Counted from the stretch's first letter, positions 21,235-30,261 are shown. The stretch is 64,000 nucleotides of DNA from CAVXXB01 sp963765585 (GCA_963765585.1 CAVXXB010000015.1:124001-188000), one strand, 5' to 3'. Translations and numbers: made by a program. The notes: a model not told the origin generated them from the letters alone.

Positions 21235-22323
21235 CTAGTCGAGTAATTTTGCTAATTCACGAATATGTTTTTTAGCCTGTAATTTAATCATGCCGGGATT
21301 CTTGGCGTTCTCTGCAAGAAAAACAAGAAATTCTTTTTTGCTTTGTACTTTTGCCAGACTGAGCAATCCTTCTTCAAAATCCACACTGATATCTTTCACA
21401 AATGATAATTTCATATCCTGACCCACTTGTTCTGACTGTCGTATCAAGTTGGAAATTACCGGTGTAATCTCGCTGATGTCATATTTATCTGACATTTTAG
21501 ATGCGACCGGGAATCCTTCCGGATCGAAGATAGATGCGAATACAACCTCTTTGATTCCAATAATCTTATCCAGAATTCCGTTTATTTTTTTCATTCGCAT
21601 GGCCTGTTGTTCTGCCGCGCCGGATTTCTTATCAGGATTTGCCTCATCTACACGACGCATTCCTTCTAACAGCAAACTTTGCCACCCTTTAATAATGGTT
21701 TCTTTAGACGCCTCTTCACCACGCTTAGTCGAGAAACCACCGCCCTCCCACGACAGCATTTCATAAAAGGCTTCTTCACCTTCTAACCCGTCACATTCTG
21801 CATGAATCAGATTGCCTTCCGCAAAAAATATTTTCCCTTCACTTTCATCACGGTTAACGAGCAGGCAGGATGTCATTCTACCAAGGCAGTTCATTTGAAT
21901 CAGGTCACTTAAATGGAAATCTGTGATCGTTCCCTTAAATCCCTTTTTCTCCTCAATCACCTCCAGAATAATTTGCCTGAGTTCACTTATTTCAAACGGT
22001 TTCTCAATATATTTCAGACATCCCCGGGCATTTGCCTCATCATGTGCTTCAGATGACCCATAGGCAGTCATGATTACAACCTTAGTCGTGGGATAAAAAT
22101 CTTTTATTTTTACCAATAAATCCAGGCCGGAAATTTCCGGCATGCGTATATCACTAATTACAAGAGTTACCGGAAGTTGAGATAATACTTCTAGTGCTTT
22201 CTTACCGCTATTTACGCAGATAAGCTCATATTTATCCTTATCTTTCGCCAGATGTTTGGATATGGACCAGGTCAGGTCATCTTCATCATCTACAACCAGA
22301 ACCCTTTTTTTGTTGTCACTCAT
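21235..22323 (-). CDS. Response regulator: REC, PATAN (DUF4388) and roadblock-like domains
   Basis: 362 residues. The N-terminal receiver domain has the acidic pair VDDED, phospho-acceptor Asp58 in SDIRMP, MTAYG and the lysine in EKPF. Next is a DUF4388/PATAN-type domain (LSDLIQMNCLGRMTSCLLV, then GKIFFAEGNLIHA), about residues 125-245. The C-terminal third (ILDKIIGIKEVVFASIFDPEG onward) resembles a roadblock/LC7 fold that usually pairs with small GTPases such as MglA. There is no DNA-binding domain, so the output is probably protein interaction. Start at 22323: AAGGAG lies eight bases before it. No histidine kinase is adjacent. Confidence 0.8.
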   Translation of the reverse strand: MSDNKKRVLVVDDEDDLTWSISKHLAKDKDKYELICVNSGKKALEVLSQLPVTLVISDIRMPEISGLDLLVKIKDFYPTTKVVIMTAYGSSEAHDEANARGCLKYIEKPFEISELRQIILEVIEEKKGFKGTITDFHLSDLIQMNCLGRMTSCLLVNRDESEGKIFFAEGNLIHAECDGLEGEEAFYEMLSWEGGGFSTKRGEEASKETIIKGWQSLLLEGMRRVDEANPDKKSGAAEQQAMRMKKINGILDKIIGIKEVVFASIFDPEGFPVASKMSDKYDISEITPVISNLIRQSEQVGQDMKLSFVKDISVDFEEGLLSLAKVQSKKEFLVFLAENAKNPGMIKLQAKKHIRELAKLLD

Positions 22324-22439
22324 TTTAAATACTCCTTGCACTCACACATCATTTTTCGAAACCGTATGCTTCAACATTTGTACCGTCAATTAGGGCACTA
22401 TAATGTTCTGAACGGTCAGAGACCGGACCCTCATGGTTC

Positions 22440-23264
22440 TTATTTAAATATAATGTTTGTTACGAGAAAAATCGCCGGTGAAACAAATATGATACTATCA
22501 AATCGATCGAGCATACCACCGTGCCCCGGTAACAATGATGAAGAATCCTTTACACCGGCATCTCTTTTAAACCAGGATTCTACCAGATCACCCGTTTGCC
22601 CGACAATTCCTACTATAACACCCAATATTATTGATGCCGGCCAGCTCATCGGGAAAATTGCCAGAATTTTTACAAGAGCGAATATAATTATACTTCCGAT
22701 CACACCGGCAATGGCACCTTCCCACGTTTTATTTGGTGATACTTTCTCAAAAAGTTTATGCTTGCCCAAAAGGCGACCAAAACCGTAAGCAAATGTGTCA
22801 CAAATCCAAATACTAACAAAGATAATTGCAATTAGTTTGAAACCGGCATAGGGAACTGCGGGGACCAATTCATCCATCTGGGTTCTCATGTATAAGAGGG
22901 TGCCCAGAAAAAATGGGATATAAAATATTCCTAGAAGGGTCACCCCAATGTTTGCGCTGACATTTTCATGGCGACGAAACATTTCCCTGGCCAGAAGCGC
23001 CATTAGAGAAATAATTATAAACGCGCCGGTGAAAAACCAGTAACCGGTTTGAATGCCAAATAAAATAAATATACCGATAAAAATCCCGGTAAAATTCTGT
23101 GGATAGATATCCTTCTTTTCCTGAATGGCATAAAATTCCCACTGTGCAACAGCGCTAACAATTGCAATAAGGATAAAATAATACCAGCCACCAAAAAAAG
23201 TACCACTGATTAATAGTGGAATCCCAAATATGGCAACAATAATTCTTTTTGTCAGATCATTCAT
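22440..23264 (-). CDS. cdsA: Phosphatidate cytidylyltransferase (CDP-diacylglycerol synthase)
   Basis: 274 residues, about eight membrane helices. The C-terminal CDP-DAG synthase signature is complete: SWFKRDAGVKDSSSLLPGHG followed by GMLDR; SPNKTWEG is also present. It makes CDP-diacylglycerol from phosphatidate and CTP for phospholipid synthesis. It follows purD with a 12-base gap, so the two are probably co-transcribed. Confidence 0.93.
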   Translation of the reverse strand: MNDLTKRIIVAIFGIPLLISGTFFGGWYYFILIAIVSAVAQWEFYAIQEKKDIYPQNFTGIFIGIFILFGIQTGYWFFTGAFIIISLMALLAREMFRRHENVSANIGVTLLGIFYIPFFLGTLLYMRTQMDELVPAVPYAGFKLIAIIFVSIWICDTFAYGFGRLLGKHKLFEKVSPNKTWEGAIAGVIGSIIIFALVKILAIFPMSWPASIILGVIVGIVGQTGDLVESWFKRDAGVKDSSSLLPGHGGMLDRFDSIIFVSPAIFLVTNIIFK

Positions 23265-23276
23265 AATATTCCCGTA

Positions 23277-24554
23277 TCAGAACCTTAAATGATTTAAAGC
23301 TTTAAAGCCGATATCTTTCCGCCAATGCATTTTATCAAAATGAATTTTTTTTATGTTTTGATATAAATAGGATTGTGTCTGCTCAAAATCATCACCGCGG
23401 GCCACAATATTAAGAACCCTGCCCCCGTTGGTAACCAGTTTGTCATTTTCAGATTTGGTACCGGCATGAAATACCAGAATATCATGCGGCAACTGATCCA
23501 AACCGGTTATTTCTTTTCCTTTTTCATAGGCATCCGGATAGCCCCCCGATGCCATTACCACATCAATAGCATAACCGTTATGAACTTTAACTTCATGCTG
23601 AGCAAGCGTCCCATCACAGCACGCCTTTAATAATGGCAAAAGATCTGATTGCAATAATGGTAAGACGATCTCTGTTTCAGGGTCGCCAAACCGGCAATTA
23701 TATTCCAAAACTTTAGGACCTGATTGAGTCAGTATCAAGCCAATATATAACAAACCGGTATATGCAGTGGTTTTGGATTTGATGGCATTGAGTGATGGGA
23801 CGACAATGGTCTTTTCAACCATTTGCATCAATTCGCTGGTTGCCGCCGGCGCCGGCGCATAGGCACCCATACCACCGGTATTTTTACCATTATCACCATC
23901 TTGTGCTTTTTTATGGTCCTGCGAAGTAGTTAGCAGACGATAATCTTTGCCATCACTCAAGACAAATACCGATATTTCTTCACCCGTAAGAAATTCTTCA
24001 ATCACCACTTCATCACCGGCAGCCCCAAAAAGCTTCTCTTCCATTAAATCACTCAAACCACTTAGCGCAGCTTCCTGATCCTCACATATTAACACACCCT
24101 TCCCGGCGGCAAGTCCATTTGCTTTTAAAACGATGGGATAAGTATTTTTGTCCAGTAAATATTTTTTTGCCTTATTGAATGATGTGAAAATCTCATATTC
24201 TGCTGTAGGAATTTCATATTCCTTCATCAGATTTTTGGAAAATGATTTACTTCCTTCAATCTGAGCTGCTTCCTGCACCGGACCAAATGCCATCAGGCCT
24301 GCGTGTGAGAATTTATCGACAATTCCATTCACCAACGGATCCTCCGGGCCGACGATGGTCAGATCAATTTTGTATTCCTGAGCAAAAGCAAGCAATTCGT
24401 CAAAATTATTGGCCGAGATATTTACATTTTCTGCAACCTCAGCAATACCCGCATTTCCCGGTGCACAATATATTTTATCTGCCTGGGGACTTTTTGAGAT
24501 TTTCCAGGCGATGGCGTGTTCCCGGCCGCCACTTCCGATAATTAATACATTCAT
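23277..24554 (-). CDS. purD: Phosphoribosylamine-glycine ligase
   Basis: 425 residues with ATP-grasp architecture: NVLIIGSGGREHAIAW at the N-terminus, VLKANGLAAGKGV (ATP binding), EEFLTGEEISVFVLSDG, and the YNCRFGDPETEIVLP metal-site segment. It joins phosphoribosylamine and glycine in purine synthesis. The ATG at 24554 is preferred over the TTG one codon earlier because AGGAT lies eight bases upstream. No other pur genes are in the window. Confidence 0.95.
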   Translation of the reverse strand: MNVLIIGSGGREHAIAWKISKSPQADKIYCAPGNAGIAEVAENVNISANNFDELLAFAQEYKIDLTIVGPEDPLVNGIVDKFSHAGLMAFGPVQEAAQIEGSKSFSKNLMKEYEIPTAEYEIFTSFNKAKKYLLDKNTYPIVLKANGLAAGKGVLICEDQEAALSGLSDLMEEKLFGAAGDEVVIEEFLTGEEISVFVLSDGKDYRLLTTSQDHKKAQDGDNGKNTGGMGAYAPAPAATSELMQMVEKTIVVPSLNAIKSKTTAYTGLLYIGLILTQSGPKVLEYNCRFGDPETEIVLPLLQSDLLPLLKACCDGTLAQHEVKVHNGYAIDVVMASGGYPDAYEKGKEITGLDQLPHDILVFHAGTKSENDKLVTNGGRVLNIVARGDDFEQTQSYLYQNIKKIHFDKMHWRKDIGFKALNHLRF

Positions 24555-24702
24555 CAATATATCCTACAGTTTATATCAGAAAATATCCCATCAAATTAGT
24601 CATTAAAATAGAAAATTACAATTATAGGACGGTAAGATTTTTCTAACAATTAGGTCATTCTATTCGATTATTAGATTTAAATATAAATTTTAAAAGCGCA
24701 TT

Positions 24703-25401
24703 ATGGAACCAATTAAAATACAATATCATTTTAAATTTGACGATAAATTACAGAAAAATGTGGAAATCAATTTAGACCGTCAGACTTTGAGGTCTGAGCC
24801 TGATTCAAAAAAACCAAAAAAGTGGACCAAACTTGAATTTTGTCAATGTGAAAATTGTGAATTAAAGAAAGAATCATCTCCACAATGCCCGATTGCCGCA
24901 AATCTTGATCACATTATTAATAAATTCAGCAAACGAAAGTCTTTTGAGATGGTCCAGGTAAGGGTTGAGACTGAAGAGAGGGCATATGAAAAAAAAGTGG
25001 CACTGCAACAGGGCCTGGGATCACTGATTGGAATTATTATGGTCACAAGCGGATGTCCTACCATGGAGATACTAAAGCCCATGGTCAGGTTTCACTTACC
25101 TTTTGCAACAGTTGAAGAAACAACCTTCCGTGCCGCCAGTTTTTTTATGCTCGCTCAGTATTTTCGCAATCGCAGAAATAAAAAAGTAGACCTTGAGTTG
25201 GAAGCGCTCCTCAAAGGCTATCAGGAAATCCAAAAAGTGAATATCGGGATGACAGACCGACTACGCAGCACTTCCGATATCGATGCCGGAACGAATGCGA
25301 TCGTTCTTCTTGATATATTTGCAAAAACACTACCAACTTCTATCCTGGATGGTCTGATGGATATTGAATATATTTTTAAACCGCTCCTGGATTCAGATTA
25401 A
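24703..25401 (+). CDS. Unknown protein with an N-terminal cysteine cluster
   Basis: 232 residues, soluble, no signal peptide. Cysteines 47, 49, 52 and 62 in FCQCENCELK and SPQCPIA could bind a metal or cluster. The rest is predicted helical, with conserved-looking segments GLGSLIGIIMVTSGCPTMEI and EETTFRAASFFMLAQYF, and a further cysteine in TSGCP. I do not recognise the family with certainty. It is a lone plus-strand gene between purD and a membrane gene, convergent with the latter. Confidence 0.7.
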   Translation: MEPIKIQYHFKFDDKLQKNVEINLDRQTLRSEPDSKKPKKWTKLEFCQCENCELKKESSPQCPIAANLDHIINKFSKRKSFEMVQVRVETEERAYEKKVALQQGLGSLIGIIMVTSGCPTMEILKPMVRFHLPFATVEETTFRAASFFMLAQYFRNRRNKKVDLELEALLKGYQEIQKVNIGMTDRLRSTSDIDAGTNAIVLLDIFAKTLPTSILDGLMDIEYIFKPLLDSD

Positions 25402-25411
25402 CAACAAATAA

Positions 25412-25945
25412 TTATTCCCCGACCTCGACATTCATGGTTTCATAATTCAATTCTGATCCCATCATACTATGGGGAATCAGGTAAACAATAAGTAAAATAA
25501 CTGTCGCCGAGACGATCCACCACCTGGCATTTTTATTTCCACGCCCACGCCATGCCGCTGCAATCCAGGCGATCATAGCAACCAAAGTTTTATTATCTGT
25601 TAAATCCATGCCCCATGGGAACCCAGTCCAATATGCATCAAAGGCAAATTTTTGGACGATCGGCCCGAGAATCATCCCCCCAAGAAATAACAATACCGTT
25701 GTCCACAGGGTAAATATATATGCTCTGGAGCCATTGGCCAGAGCTTCCAATCCCGCCGCCACACTCATGAACATCGCGACAAACATTATCAATATATGAG
25801 GCAAAAGTACATATGACGGTACGGCTCCGGTAAATCGCGTAATAATACTTTTATCCTGCGGCAACGTAATCTGGTTATCGTCTTTTTGTAACAAAATGAA
25901 ATATTCAATTTTACCGGCAGGCGGCTGGTGAGGCAGACTTCCCAT
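25412..25945 (-). CDS. Unknown membrane protein, C-terminal part (frameshifted gene)
   Basis: 177 residues with four predicted membrane helices (from VPSYVLLPHILIMFVAMF onward), preceded by the end of a beta-rich domain (SLPHQPPAGKIEYFILL). That beginning fits directly onto the end of the upstream fragment (25911-26228), where it completes an Ig-like fold. A single extra base near 25945 separates the two frames. The ATG at 25945 may therefore be only incidental. It lies downstream of a fatty-acid-hydroxylase-type gene. Function unknown. Confidence 0.65.
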   Translation of the reverse strand: MGSLPHQPPAGKIEYFILLQKDDNQITLPQDKSIITRFTGAVPSYVLLPHILIMFVAMFMSVAAGLEALANGSRAYIFTLWTTVLLFLGGMILGPIVQKFAFDAYWTGFPWGMDLTDNKTLVAMIAWIAAAWRGRGNKNARWWIVSATVILLIVYLIPHSMMGSELNYETMNVEVGE

Positions 25946-26228
25946 TCAGCTCCGACCCGGTTCTTTGCAACTTCATACCCTTCCAGTTATCATTTGCCTT
26001 GAAACGACGGTAGATCAAGTACCCATCGACGGCCGTATCAGGTATTGTGATCGCAACTGGTTGCCCCCCCGGTCCATCATGACTACGATTGAACTTGTAT
26101 TCAATTTCCATATTATTCCAATCGCTCCCACCGTATACAGGATGTGTCGGCCCTGTCATTCTCTGATAAATTGCGGCAAAGATTGTTAATAAAAATGCCA
26201 GGATCAATCTTGTCACCAAACTTTTCAT
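25911..26228 (-). CDS. Unknown membrane protein, N-terminal part (frameshifted gene)
   Basis: 105 residues: a signal or anchor helix (LVTRLILAFLLTIFAAIY) and then a beta-rich domain (VDGYLIYRRFKANDNWKGMK). The frame ends just after GSELNG, where the other frame continues with SLPHQPPAGK. I read both parts as one protein of about 270 residues (anchor, Ig-like domain, four-helix membrane domain). It starts 8 bases after the stop of the hydroxylase-type gene, so the two form an operon. Confidence 0.65.
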   Translation of the reverse strand: MKSLVTRLILAFLLTIFAAIYQRMTGPTHPVYGGSDWNNMEIEYKFNRSHDGPGGQPVAITIPDTAVDGYLIYRRFKANDNWKGMKLQRTGSELNGKSASPAACR

Positions 26229-26236
26229 GATTCCCC

Positions 26237-27043
26237 CTACTTAATAAATGGATAGATAAGTCTTTTGATCATACTTTTGGGAAACGTTTCAATATCTTTA
26301 AATCCAAGTTTCTCAGGGCTTTCCACATCATCCGGATAATAAATTGTGCCAAAAACCCAATCCCAGATGCTCAACACAATGGCATAATTCTGACCGGCTT
26401 TGCCATGCAGTATATCATCATGGTGCCAGATGTGCAAGCGTGGCGAGTTAAAAATATATCGCAGTAATCCGTAATCCATCTTTATATTGGAATGATTTAA
26501 ATGCCCGATCAATGTGGCCACAATTGCGATCCATAATATAATCTGGCCATCAATCCCCAAAATAACCAATGGAAAATATTTAATACTGCGATAAATAATA
26601 ATTTCCATCCAATGAAAACGGAAGTTACCAATCCAGTCTAATTCCATGATGCTGTGATGTAACTTATGAAACTCCCACATCCATGGGATTCGGTGTAACA
26701 TGTTATGCACCAACCACTCGACAAAATCAGCAAATAAAAAATAAACAAGAAACTGTACCCAGAACGGTGAGGCGCTCAGTAAATTCAGTGACTCCGGACT
26801 GGGCAGACTAAAGATACCAAATACCTGGTTAATTTGCCCGGCAATCCATACAGTGAAATATGCAATGAGTACACCGGCATAGTGACCATTGAAAAACAAC
26901 CAGAGATAGTCTTGCCAAATTTGATCACGAAATATTTTCTGGTTTTTTCGCCAGGGAAATAGTCGTTCTAAAATCCAGCAAAAAACAGAGATGACTAAAA
27001 GCCAGAAAAAATATCCACTGGTGTCCCAAATAAAATCAAACAT
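26237..27043 (-). CDS. Fatty acid hydroxylase/sterol desaturase superfamily protein
   Basis: 268 residues, integral membrane di-iron oxygenase family. The eight-histidine signature is present: HNMLH, HKLHH and HIWHH (near residues 113-117, 126-130 and 204-208), plus HLNHSN. These enzymes hydroxylate or desaturate lipid substrates using oxygen. The start is ATG at 27043, preceded by GGAG; a TTG four codons earlier is less likely. The downstream gene (frameshifted membrane protein) follows by 8 bases. Substrate not predictable. Confidence 0.85.
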   Translation of the reverse strand: MFDFIWDTSGYFFWLLVISVFCWILERLFPWRKNQKIFRDQIWQDYLWLFFNGHYAGVLIAYFTVWIAGQINQVFGIFSLPSPESLNLLSASPFWVQFLVYFLFADFVEWLVHNMLHRIPWMWEFHKLHHSIMELDWIGNFRFHWMEIIIYRSIKYFPLVILGIDGQIILWIAIVATLIGHLNHSNIKMDYGLLRYIFNSPRLHIWHHDDILHGKAGQNYAIVLSIWDWVFGTIYYPDDVESPEKLGFKDIETFPKSMIKRLIYPFIK

Positions 27044-27072
27044 ACCAAGCTCCAAGTTCCAAATAACAAATA

Positions 27073-27201
27073 AGAGACTTCTGAAAATGTAATAAATTAT
27101 TGAATTTCGTCACCCTGAATTTATTTCAGGGTCTATTTAAAGGGATTCTGAAACAAGTTCAGAATGACGTTCAGGTAAAAATAATCATTTTTCAGAAGTC
27201 T
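27073..27201. repeat. MITE-like nested palindrome with 14-bp terminal inverted repeats
   Basis: Termini GAGACTTCTGAAAA (27073-27086) and TTTTCAGAAGTCTC (27188-27201) are perfect inverted repeats. Inside, CGTCACCCTGAA-TTTA-TTTCAGGG forms a hairpin, and TTCTGAAACAAGTTCAGAATGACG forms a second; the CGTCA and TGACG ends pair over the whole core. It is non-coding. Its size and structure suggest a non-autonomous mobile element, but no transposase or target duplication is visible. Confidence 0.6.
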
Positions 27202-27258
27202 CAAACAACTAATTTCTTATTTCTAATAAACTTTCCGGCGGCCTAACGCCGGCACGTG

Positions 27259-27999
27259 TCAAACTAACCGGGAAATCTCCTGCCACAAATTTTCATATGC
27301 CAGTGAAGCAGGTGATTTTGCACTATAAACCAAAACCGGTTCTCTGTAAATTCCCATTCTTTCAATTACCGATGCATATGGGATAACACAATCCAGAACT
27401 TCCTCGATTGATTCTGACATTTCTGTCATTAGTTCCCGATGCATTTTTTTCCTTCGCTCGACCATTGAATAAAATGGGATCAACTTTTTAGGCGGTAGTT
27501 TTTTGCGTTTAAAAAAATCAGTTAGTGTTTTATAGGAACGAAGGGACAGAGTGGTCGGGATGATCGGGACCAAAATTATATCAGCTGCTCTGAACACATT
27601 TTCGGAAACCAAAGTAATATTTGGCGGGCAATCAAGAAATATCAAATCATATTCATGCTTCAATGATCGCAAGGAACTTCGCAGAGTTGTCTTTGAGTTT
27701 TGCTTATGATCGAGTGATATATCAAGATTTCTAAAAGAGAAATCCGATGGCAACAGATCAAGCTGTTCAAAATCAGTAGCCTTGATACTCTTCTGAATCG
27801 ACTTTCCGCCTCTAAGAATTGTTTTCTTTCCCGTTTTCACTTTGGCTTTGATCCGGAAATAATATGAAGCAGATCCCTGTGGATCAAGATCACATAACAG
27901 TGTCCGGTTACCAGCCATGGATGCCAAATATGAGATATTTACAGCTGTTGCGGTTTTTCCCACACCACCTTTAATATTATATACGGCGATAATTTTCAT
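27259..27999 (-). CDS. ParA/Soj-type ATPase
   Basis: 246 residues with deviant Walker A KGGVGKTA (near residues 9-16), DLDPQGSASYYF and LDCPPN (Walker B region). ParA-like ATPases dimerise on nucleoid DNA and position chromosomes, plasmids or protein complexes. No ParB or parS site is adjacent. The gene is instead coupled by a 4-base overlap (ATGA) to a CHAD-domain gene and lies downstream of a Nudix gene. It may therefore position another cargo, conceivably polyphosphate granules (inference only). Confidence 0.85.
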   Translation of the reverse strand: MKIIAVYNIKGGVGKTATAVNISYLASMAGNRTLLCDLDPQGSASYYFRIKAKVKTGKKTILRGGKSIQKSIKATDFEQLDLLPSDFSFRNLDISLDHKQNSKTTLRSSLRSLKHEYDLIFLDCPPNITLVSENVFRAADIILVPIIPTTLSLRSYKTLTDFFKRKKLPPKKLIPFYSMVERRKKMHRELMTEMSESIEEVLDCVIPYASVIERMGIYREPVLVYSAKSPASLAYENLWQEISRLV

Positions 28000-29510
28000 G
28001 CGCCCTCCGCCGCTTTAAGTTGATCAAATATTTTTTGTGTTTCCGGAGTAGCAAATTTTCTGAAGGTTTTTGAAAAATCTTTTCTTACCTCTATTTGACG
28101 CTCATTTAATTTTCCGATCAAAAAGCCCAATGCCGTAATGGACAATTTATAATTCTTTGTATTAACCGGCAATTTATTAATATATTCATGCAAGGTAATC
28201 TGCTGGACGCTATAGTCATTAAATTCGCCAAGATAATCCTGTAAAATTTTGAGCTGACACACAAGTGCCTGAATCAGGTTTGAGGGAAAAAGACTCGCAT
28301 AAAATTCAAGCAGATAACGAAGTTTTTTACAGTCAATGCGTAACTGGTGTACCATTTCGTCCGGGGAACCGGGAAGTATCTTTTGTCCCTGGGACAAGAC
28401 AAGACTGAACCTGTCAACTATTTTTTCCCGCGCAAAATCCACAATATTTAATTGTAACTCATCAGAAACAAGCTCTTCATTTAAATAGTCGCTCCAGTAT
28501 TTCATTTTATTTTTATATGACTGCATATTAAAATGGCGCACCAATTTTCTGTGTTCTGTGATTCTTTCTTTCTTCAAATTAATAAAAAATGAGAGTAAAT
28601 GTTCTCTCATATTATCCGGCATATAATCCATATATTTATTTTTGTTTAGCAGATAGACATCGATATCACGCATCCGGTTTGTCAATTTCCCCAGTGTGAC
28701 ATAGTCTCTTTTCACTCTTTGTAATAGTGTTCGTGGCAGTATTTTTTTGGCCGGATTATAGAGTGAGCGAATTCTCCGGACCGCGACCCGGTAATCATGA
28801 AGAAACTCCGTATCGATATCTTTAATAATTCCATTTTCATTTTGCTGCATTACAGCGTGCAGGTTTTTATGAATTTTATGCACCGCTTCGGCTACTGAAG
28901 ATTCAGGTTGCAATTCAATCTGAAGTTTTGAACTATAGGATCCGGGAATCTCTTTGCCAAATTCGCAGACTAAATTAAATATGTTCACCGAAGATGATAA
29001 TATCTTTTGTTTTTTAAACCACCGTTCGATCCTGACGGCCTGGGTTTCATACCCACGCAAAGGCAGAATTTTTATCAGAAGATAAGTCGTCGCATTATTA
29101 AAAAAGCAGGTTTCAGTGATGACAGAGGCGATCGTTTTTTCATCCTTATTCAGAATTTTTATATTATTAATCGCCACTTGCGCAGATTGAATTCTGCTTA
29201 GGGCACGTACTTGAATAACAGGCTTTAAATATTTATATATATTTAGATTAGCTGGAATATCCGAAATATATACAGGGCGTCTGGGAAGAGGGATTTTTTC
29301 AACATGACACCCATTTTCCTGCGAAATCAGGGTAAAATTTTTCCCTTCAGAGTAAAATTGCATCTGATTGTTATATATTCGCCAGTCAAATGTATCATAG
29401 TACCGACGTATGCCCTTAAAACCCTTGGCATCACGGGTGGCATATTTGTTACGCAACAATTCCAGGAAATCTGCAGTGTCCTGGTTTCGAATTATATATG
29501 TGTTATTCAT
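27996..29510 (-). CDS. CHAD-domain protein with CYTH-like N-terminal region
   Basis: 504 residues from ATG 29510. The C-terminal two thirds is a CHAD helical domain: HDYRVAVRRIRSLYNPAKK with its conserved His and Arg residues, repeated later as HQLRIDCKKLRYLLEFYASL. The N-terminal part has the scattered charged beta-strands of a CYTH/triphosphate-tunnel fold, but it is divergent and I cannot confirm the ExExK motif. CHAD domains bind polyphosphate and are often encoded near ppk. Here it is coupled to a ParA gene; ppk1 lies 13 kb away. A start at 29588 would overlap the Nudix gene and is less likely. Confidence 0.82.
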   Translation of the reverse strand: MNNTYIIRNQDTADFLELLRNKYATRDAKGFKGIRRYYDTFDWRIYNNQMQFYSEGKNFTLISQENGCHVEKIPLPRRPVYISDIPANLNIYKYLKPVIQVRALSRIQSAQVAINNIKILNKDEKTIASVITETCFFNNATTYLLIKILPLRGYETQAVRIERWFKKQKILSSSVNIFNLVCEFGKEIPGSYSSKLQIELQPESSVAEAVHKIHKNLHAVMQQNENGIIKDIDTEFLHDYRVAVRRIRSLYNPAKKILPRTLLQRVKRDYVTLGKLTNRMRDIDVYLLNKNKYMDYMPDNMREHLLSFFINLKKERITEHRKLVRHFNMQSYKNKMKYWSDYLNEELVSDELQLNIVDFAREKIVDRFSLVLSQGQKILPGSPDEMVHQLRIDCKKLRYLLEFYASLFPSNLIQALVCQLKILQDYLGEFNDYSVQQITLHEYINKLPVNTKNYKLSITALGFLIGKLNERQIEVRKDFSKTFRKFATPETQKIFDQLKAAEGA

Positions 29511-29553
29511 GGTAATCTTTTCATGATACAGGATGCAAGATACAGGATTTTGA

Positions 29554-29976
29554 TCATTTCGCTTTAGTCCCGACAAATTTCCTGACAATATCTTTTAAAT
29601 CTTCATTTTCTATTTTCTCAATTGCATTTTTGCTACTATACCAGGCACGTTTCCGTTCAAATTGTTCCGGCCAGATATCATAAATCTTTGTAACCCGGCA
29701 GGCATAGACATCAACCTGACACAATCCACCCCATTTGAAATATGAGTACATACCTTGTCTTTTACCTTTAATACTGCCGGCAATACCCGCTTCTTCATAT
29801 GCCTCTTTCAATGCAGATTCCTGGGCACTAAGTCCATCATCAATCAGTCCTTTTGGTATGATCCAGTTTTTTTTTGACATGGATGTTATCAGCAGAATTT
29901 TTAATACATCCTCTTCAAAAGTATATGGAATTACTGCGGATTGTCTGTATATTTGTTCTGATTTTATATCTTTCAT
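29554..29976 (-). CDS. Nudix hydrolase (DIPP/Ap4A-like)
   Basis: About 140 residues. The Nudix helix lies in PKGLIDDGLSAQESALKEAY followed by EEAGI. The canonical catalytic EExG is present, but the first Glu of the box is Leu and the usual Arg is Lys. The PKG opening and short length resemble diphosphoinositol-polyphosphate/diadenosine-polyphosphate hydrolases, which can also cleave polyphosphate; substrate inferred only. ATG 29976 is chosen; a TTG at 29994 is possible. It is the first gene of the Nudix-CHAD-ParA row. Confidence 0.82.
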   Translation of the reverse strand: MKDIKSEQIYRQSAVIPYTFEEDVLKILLITSMSKKNWIIPKGLIDDGLSAQESALKEAYEEAGIAGSIKGKRQGMYSYFKWGGLCQVDVYACRVTKIYDIWPEQFERKRAWYSSKNAIEKIENEDLKDIVRKFVGTKAK

Positions 29977-30261
29977 ATAGATTATAGTCTTCAATAAGTG
30001 GTTTCAAATAAATATCTTGTTATGAATTTACGCGTTGAGATTATATCGGGCAAATTCGTCTTATTGATTTTAACAATGCAATTGTATACATTTTTTGCTA
30101 TTATCACAAACTGACGAGTGACGGGAAGGAATTGATTGGTTATTGGTTTATTGGTTATTAAATGGCAAGTTACGAATTACAAATTCCAAGTTACAGGTTT
30201 CGAGTTCCTAAGTTCTCTAATCCAATTTGTGCGTTGGATTATTGACTCAAACTACCAAATT

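Noticed and set aside
27235..27252. Hairpin CCGGCG/CGCCGG after the parA-like gene as a terminator
   Set aside because: The stem is short and no proper T run follows on the minus strand.
27259..27999. Plasmid or chromosome origin region marked by ParA
   Set aside because: No ParB, parS-like palindrome cluster, dnaA or DnaA boxes seen nearby.
30136..30261. N-terminal extension of the propeller gene
   Set aside because: It is intergenic repeat sequence read as protein; the signal peptide starts at 30262.
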